Below the pieces are notes generated by a model. That model was given only the letters and a program-made list of their open reading frames with translations, ran no database searches and was not told the origin of the DNA. From the NCBI RefSeq assembly GCF_000003605.2, contig NW_003122910.1, positions 751,153 to 775,633 of the forward strand: DNA of 24,481 bases, written 5' to 3'. The position numbers and the translations under genes were made by a program. This document shows positions 24,363 through 24,481 of this stretch, piece by piece. This stretch comes from Saccoglossus kowalevskii (Eukaryota > Hemichordata > Enteropneusta > Harrimaniidae). Within the stretch, counting starts at the first letter, position 1, and each line of letters starts with the position of its first letter.

Positions 24363-24481
24363 GTAGGTAAGTGTTAATTTGGAGAACTTTACCATTGTTT
24401 ATTCACCACAGAGACTATTCAGGAACAAGCCGTAAATTGTGTGTGTTTATCCTTAGATAACTATACATTTATTTGTGTCTG

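Overview
The window looks like metazoan nuclear DNA, most likely from a marine invertebrate. Genes are split into many short exons with GT-AG introns, intergenic DNA is AT-rich, and there are minisatellites, TTAA-flanked miniature transposons and a tRNA-like SINE. There are no bacterial-style gene blocks. I cannot name the species; a non-vertebrate deuterostome or a lophotrochozoan would both fit.

One gene is well resolved. It lies on the minus strand from about 21102 down to 11102. I rebuilt 22 coding exons by hand; every junction is GT-AG and all codon phases agree. The joined frame is 3711 nt, or 1236 residues plus stop. The protein has a basic N-terminal leader, two EF-hands (the second canonical), roughly 12-13 recognisable WD40 blades and a helical charged tail. 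This is the layout of the WDR49 (CFAP337) / WDR64 / 'WD repeat-containing protein on Y chromosome' family, which is linked to cilia and sperm flagella. A poly(A) signal follows the stop.

Layout by region:
- 1-349: a minisatellite with a 31-32 bp unit.
- 350-4470: AT-rich DNA with no recognisable gene and traces of old repeats.
- 4890-5260: a CpG-richer patch with Sp1-, YY1- and ZNF143-type motifs and one possible minus-strand exon; this may be a promoter.
- 5600-8300: three copies of a TTAA MITE (a fourth sits in an intron at 19120-19229) in otherwise gene-free DNA.
- 9290-10720: a strongly strand-asymmetric, pyrimidine-rich degenerate repeat.
- 11036-21102: the EF-hand/WD40 gene.
- 21628-22782: weaker evidence for exons of a second minus-strand gene.
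- 22675-23260: a partial duplication carrying an acidic (GAT)n microexon-like cassette, with a tRNA-like SINE between the two copies.
- 23271: a CTCF-like site.
- 24307 to the right edge: a possible first coding exon of a plus-strand gene.

No defence system, CRISPR array or new enzymatic system is visible. The most interesting points are the long disordered insertion inside the propeller, the MITE family, the duplicated microexon cassette and the excess of palindromic CRE sites.
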